5,768 nucleotides of DNA from the NCBI GenBank assembly GCA_009885185.1, contig VFLF01000256.1:1-5768 (forward strand). The letters are read 5' to 3'. The notes under the pieces are model-generated. The model saw nothing but the letters and a program-made list of their open reading frames with translations, made no database searches and was not told the DNA's origin. A program made the position numbers and the translations under genes. Below, piece by piece: positions 4,788 to 5,768 of the stretch. Numbering within the stretch: position 1 is the stretch's first letter; each line of letters opens with the position of its first letter. This stretch comes from Nitrosomonadales bacterium (GTDB lineage: Bacteria > Pseudomonadota > Gammaproteobacteria > Burkholderiales > SG8-41).

Positions 4788-5768
4788 ATGGTTGATTCTA
4801 TTGTTAAATATTCGGCTGGGCGCACGCTGGCGGAACTGGACGATTGGGCGCGGCAGCGGCACGAAGACGCGCTGGAACCCGATTTGCCGATCGTCGATCC
4901 GCACATGCATGTGCTGGAAGATGAACGCGGACGCTACCTGATACACGAAACGCTGAAGGATATTTCCAGCGGCCACAACATCGTCGCCACGGTGTTTGTG
5001 CAGTCCGAAGCGAACATGTATCGCGCGGATGGTCCGTCCGCGATGCAAGCGGTGGGCGAAGTGGAGTTCGCCAATGGTATTGCCGCCATGAGCGCGAGCG
5101 GCCGTTATGGAAAGTCCCGTTTGTGCGCCGCCTTGGTGGGGCATGCCGATCTCACCTTGGGCGACGCGGTGCGTCCGGTACTGGAGGCCATGATCGCCGC
5201 CGGGGGCGGTACATCGGGCCGATTTCGCGGCATACGCCATGGATTAACCTGGGATGCCAGCGGCACGGCCAAACAAAAATGGCCGCGTCACCTTGCGTTG
5301 GCGCCGGCGTTTCAACAGGGATTTGCCGTGCTGCAATCGCTCGGTTTGTCATTTGATGCCTGGCTGTTTCATCCGCAGCTTGATGATCTGGCGGGGCTGC
5401 TGCGCGCGTTTCCCGAAGCGAATGTGATTCTGAATCATTCCGGGGGCCTGATAGGCGGCATTCGCGACCCCGCTGTATTGCCGGTGTGGCGGGATCAGAT
5501 GCGTCTGCTCGCGCCATACCCGAATCTTTGTGTCAAGGTCGGCGGGTTGGGCATGCCGCGCTGTGGCGGCGATTTTCATCAGCGCGCCGTGCCGCCGTCG
5601 TCTGCCGAGCTCGCGCAGGCGTGGCGCCCTTATGTGGAAACGTGCATCGAGCTGTTTGGGCCGGCGCGCTGCATGCTGGAAAGTAATTTCCCGGTGGACA
5701 AACAATCGTGCGGCTACGGCATGTTGTGGAATGCCTTCAAACGAATTGCGGCGGGCTACGCGAAGGCG
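4788..5768 (+). CDS. Amidohydrolase_2 (COG3618-type metal-dependent hydrolase/lactonase), 3' end missing
   Basis: The frame is open from ATG 4788 to the window edge, giving 327 codons without a stop; about 20-30 residues are probably missing. It has the TIM-barrel amidohydrolase pattern: LPIVDPHMHVLE (33-44) with H39 and H41 after strand 1, VATVFVQSEANMY (66-78), GRFRGIRHGLTWD (144-156), AWLFHPQLDDL (191-201) with H195, VILNHSGG (213-220) with H217, and CMLESNFPVDK (295-305). Relatives include 2-pyrone-4,6-dicarboxylate lactonase and sugar-lactone hydrolases, so hydrolysis of a lactone or similar ester is the best guess. At the last motif, where lactonases such as LigI carry an (S/T)D(W/F)P element, this protein has SNFP, placing Asn300 at the catalytic Asp position; related COG3618 proteins with ESNFPVDK exist. 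There is no ribosome binding site: the ATG follows the cupin's TAA directly, so translation is probably coupled. Confidence 0.88.
   Translation, partial: MVDSIVKYSAGRTLAELDDWARQRHEDALEPDLPIVDPHMHVLEDERGRYLIHETLKDISSGHNIVATVFVQSEANMYRADGPSAMQAVGEVEFANGIAAMSASGRYGKSRLCAALVGHADLTLGDAVRPVLEAMIAAGGGTSGRFRGIRHGLTWDASGTAKQKWPRHLALAPAFQQGFAVLQSLGLSFDAWLFHPQLDDLAGLLRAFPEANVILNHSGGLIGGIRDPAVLPVWRDQMRLLAPYPNLCVKVGGLGMPRCGGDFHQRAVPPSSAELAQAWRPYVETCIELFGPARCMLESNFPVDKQSCGYGMLWNAFKRIAAGYAKA

Noticed and set aside
3912..5240. Minus-strand open frame of 442 codons opposite the cupin and amidohydrolase genes
   Set aside because: It spans three well-supported sense genes, has a His/Arg/Gln-rich composition typical of antisense frames and no recognisable domain.

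Overview
The window looks like chromosomal catabolic DNA from a GC-rich proteobacterium, most likely a betaproteobacterium. This rests on the high-GC third codon positions, a TctC/Bug-type periplasmic solute-binding protein, and the combination of MmgE/PrpD enzymes with a COG3618-type amidohydrolase, which is common in Burkholderiales and relatives. I see no rRNA, tRNA, CRISPR array, insertion sequence or phage gene. Genes are densely packed and no gene-free stretch exceeds about 150 bases.

Left part (1-776, minus strand): a VOC/glyoxalase-fold protein (339-776) is followed 46 bases later by the start of a Bug/TctC solute-binding protein gene that runs off the left edge. The visible Bug sequence appears to lack an internal block of roughly 45-50 residues, joined in frame. 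Bases 777-921 form a divergent promoter region with a near-consensus sigma-70 promoter facing right and a weaker one facing left.

Middle (922-2669): the first MmgE/PrpD protein (922-2274, plus) ends in an 18-base convergent overlap with a small minus-strand membrane protein (2257-2478). That gene is preceded by a possible 29-codon ORF whose stop overlaps its start codon (TGATG). Bases 2568-2669 form a second divergent region, with a perfect 6-bp inverted repeat upstream of the next operon.

Right part (2670-5768, plus): a second, clearly different MmgE/PrpD protein (TTG start), a bicupin-like protein (GTG start) and an amidohydrolase_2 protein form a likely operon. The last two genes are joined as TAAATG with no spacer. 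The amidohydrolase runs off the right edge with 327 codons visible.

Working model (inference): the locus takes up and breaks down an organic acid. The Bug protein would capture a carboxylate outside the cell, the COG3618-type amidohydrolase would open a lactone or similar ring, and the MmgE/PrpD enzymes would dehydrate, epimerise or decarboxylate polycarboxylate intermediates. The VOC and cupin proteins may do isomerase, epimerase or accessory steps. The substrate cannot be read from the sequence. I find no defence system or other novel machinery; the interest lies in the altered active sites, the coupled small genes and the shortened Bug gene.
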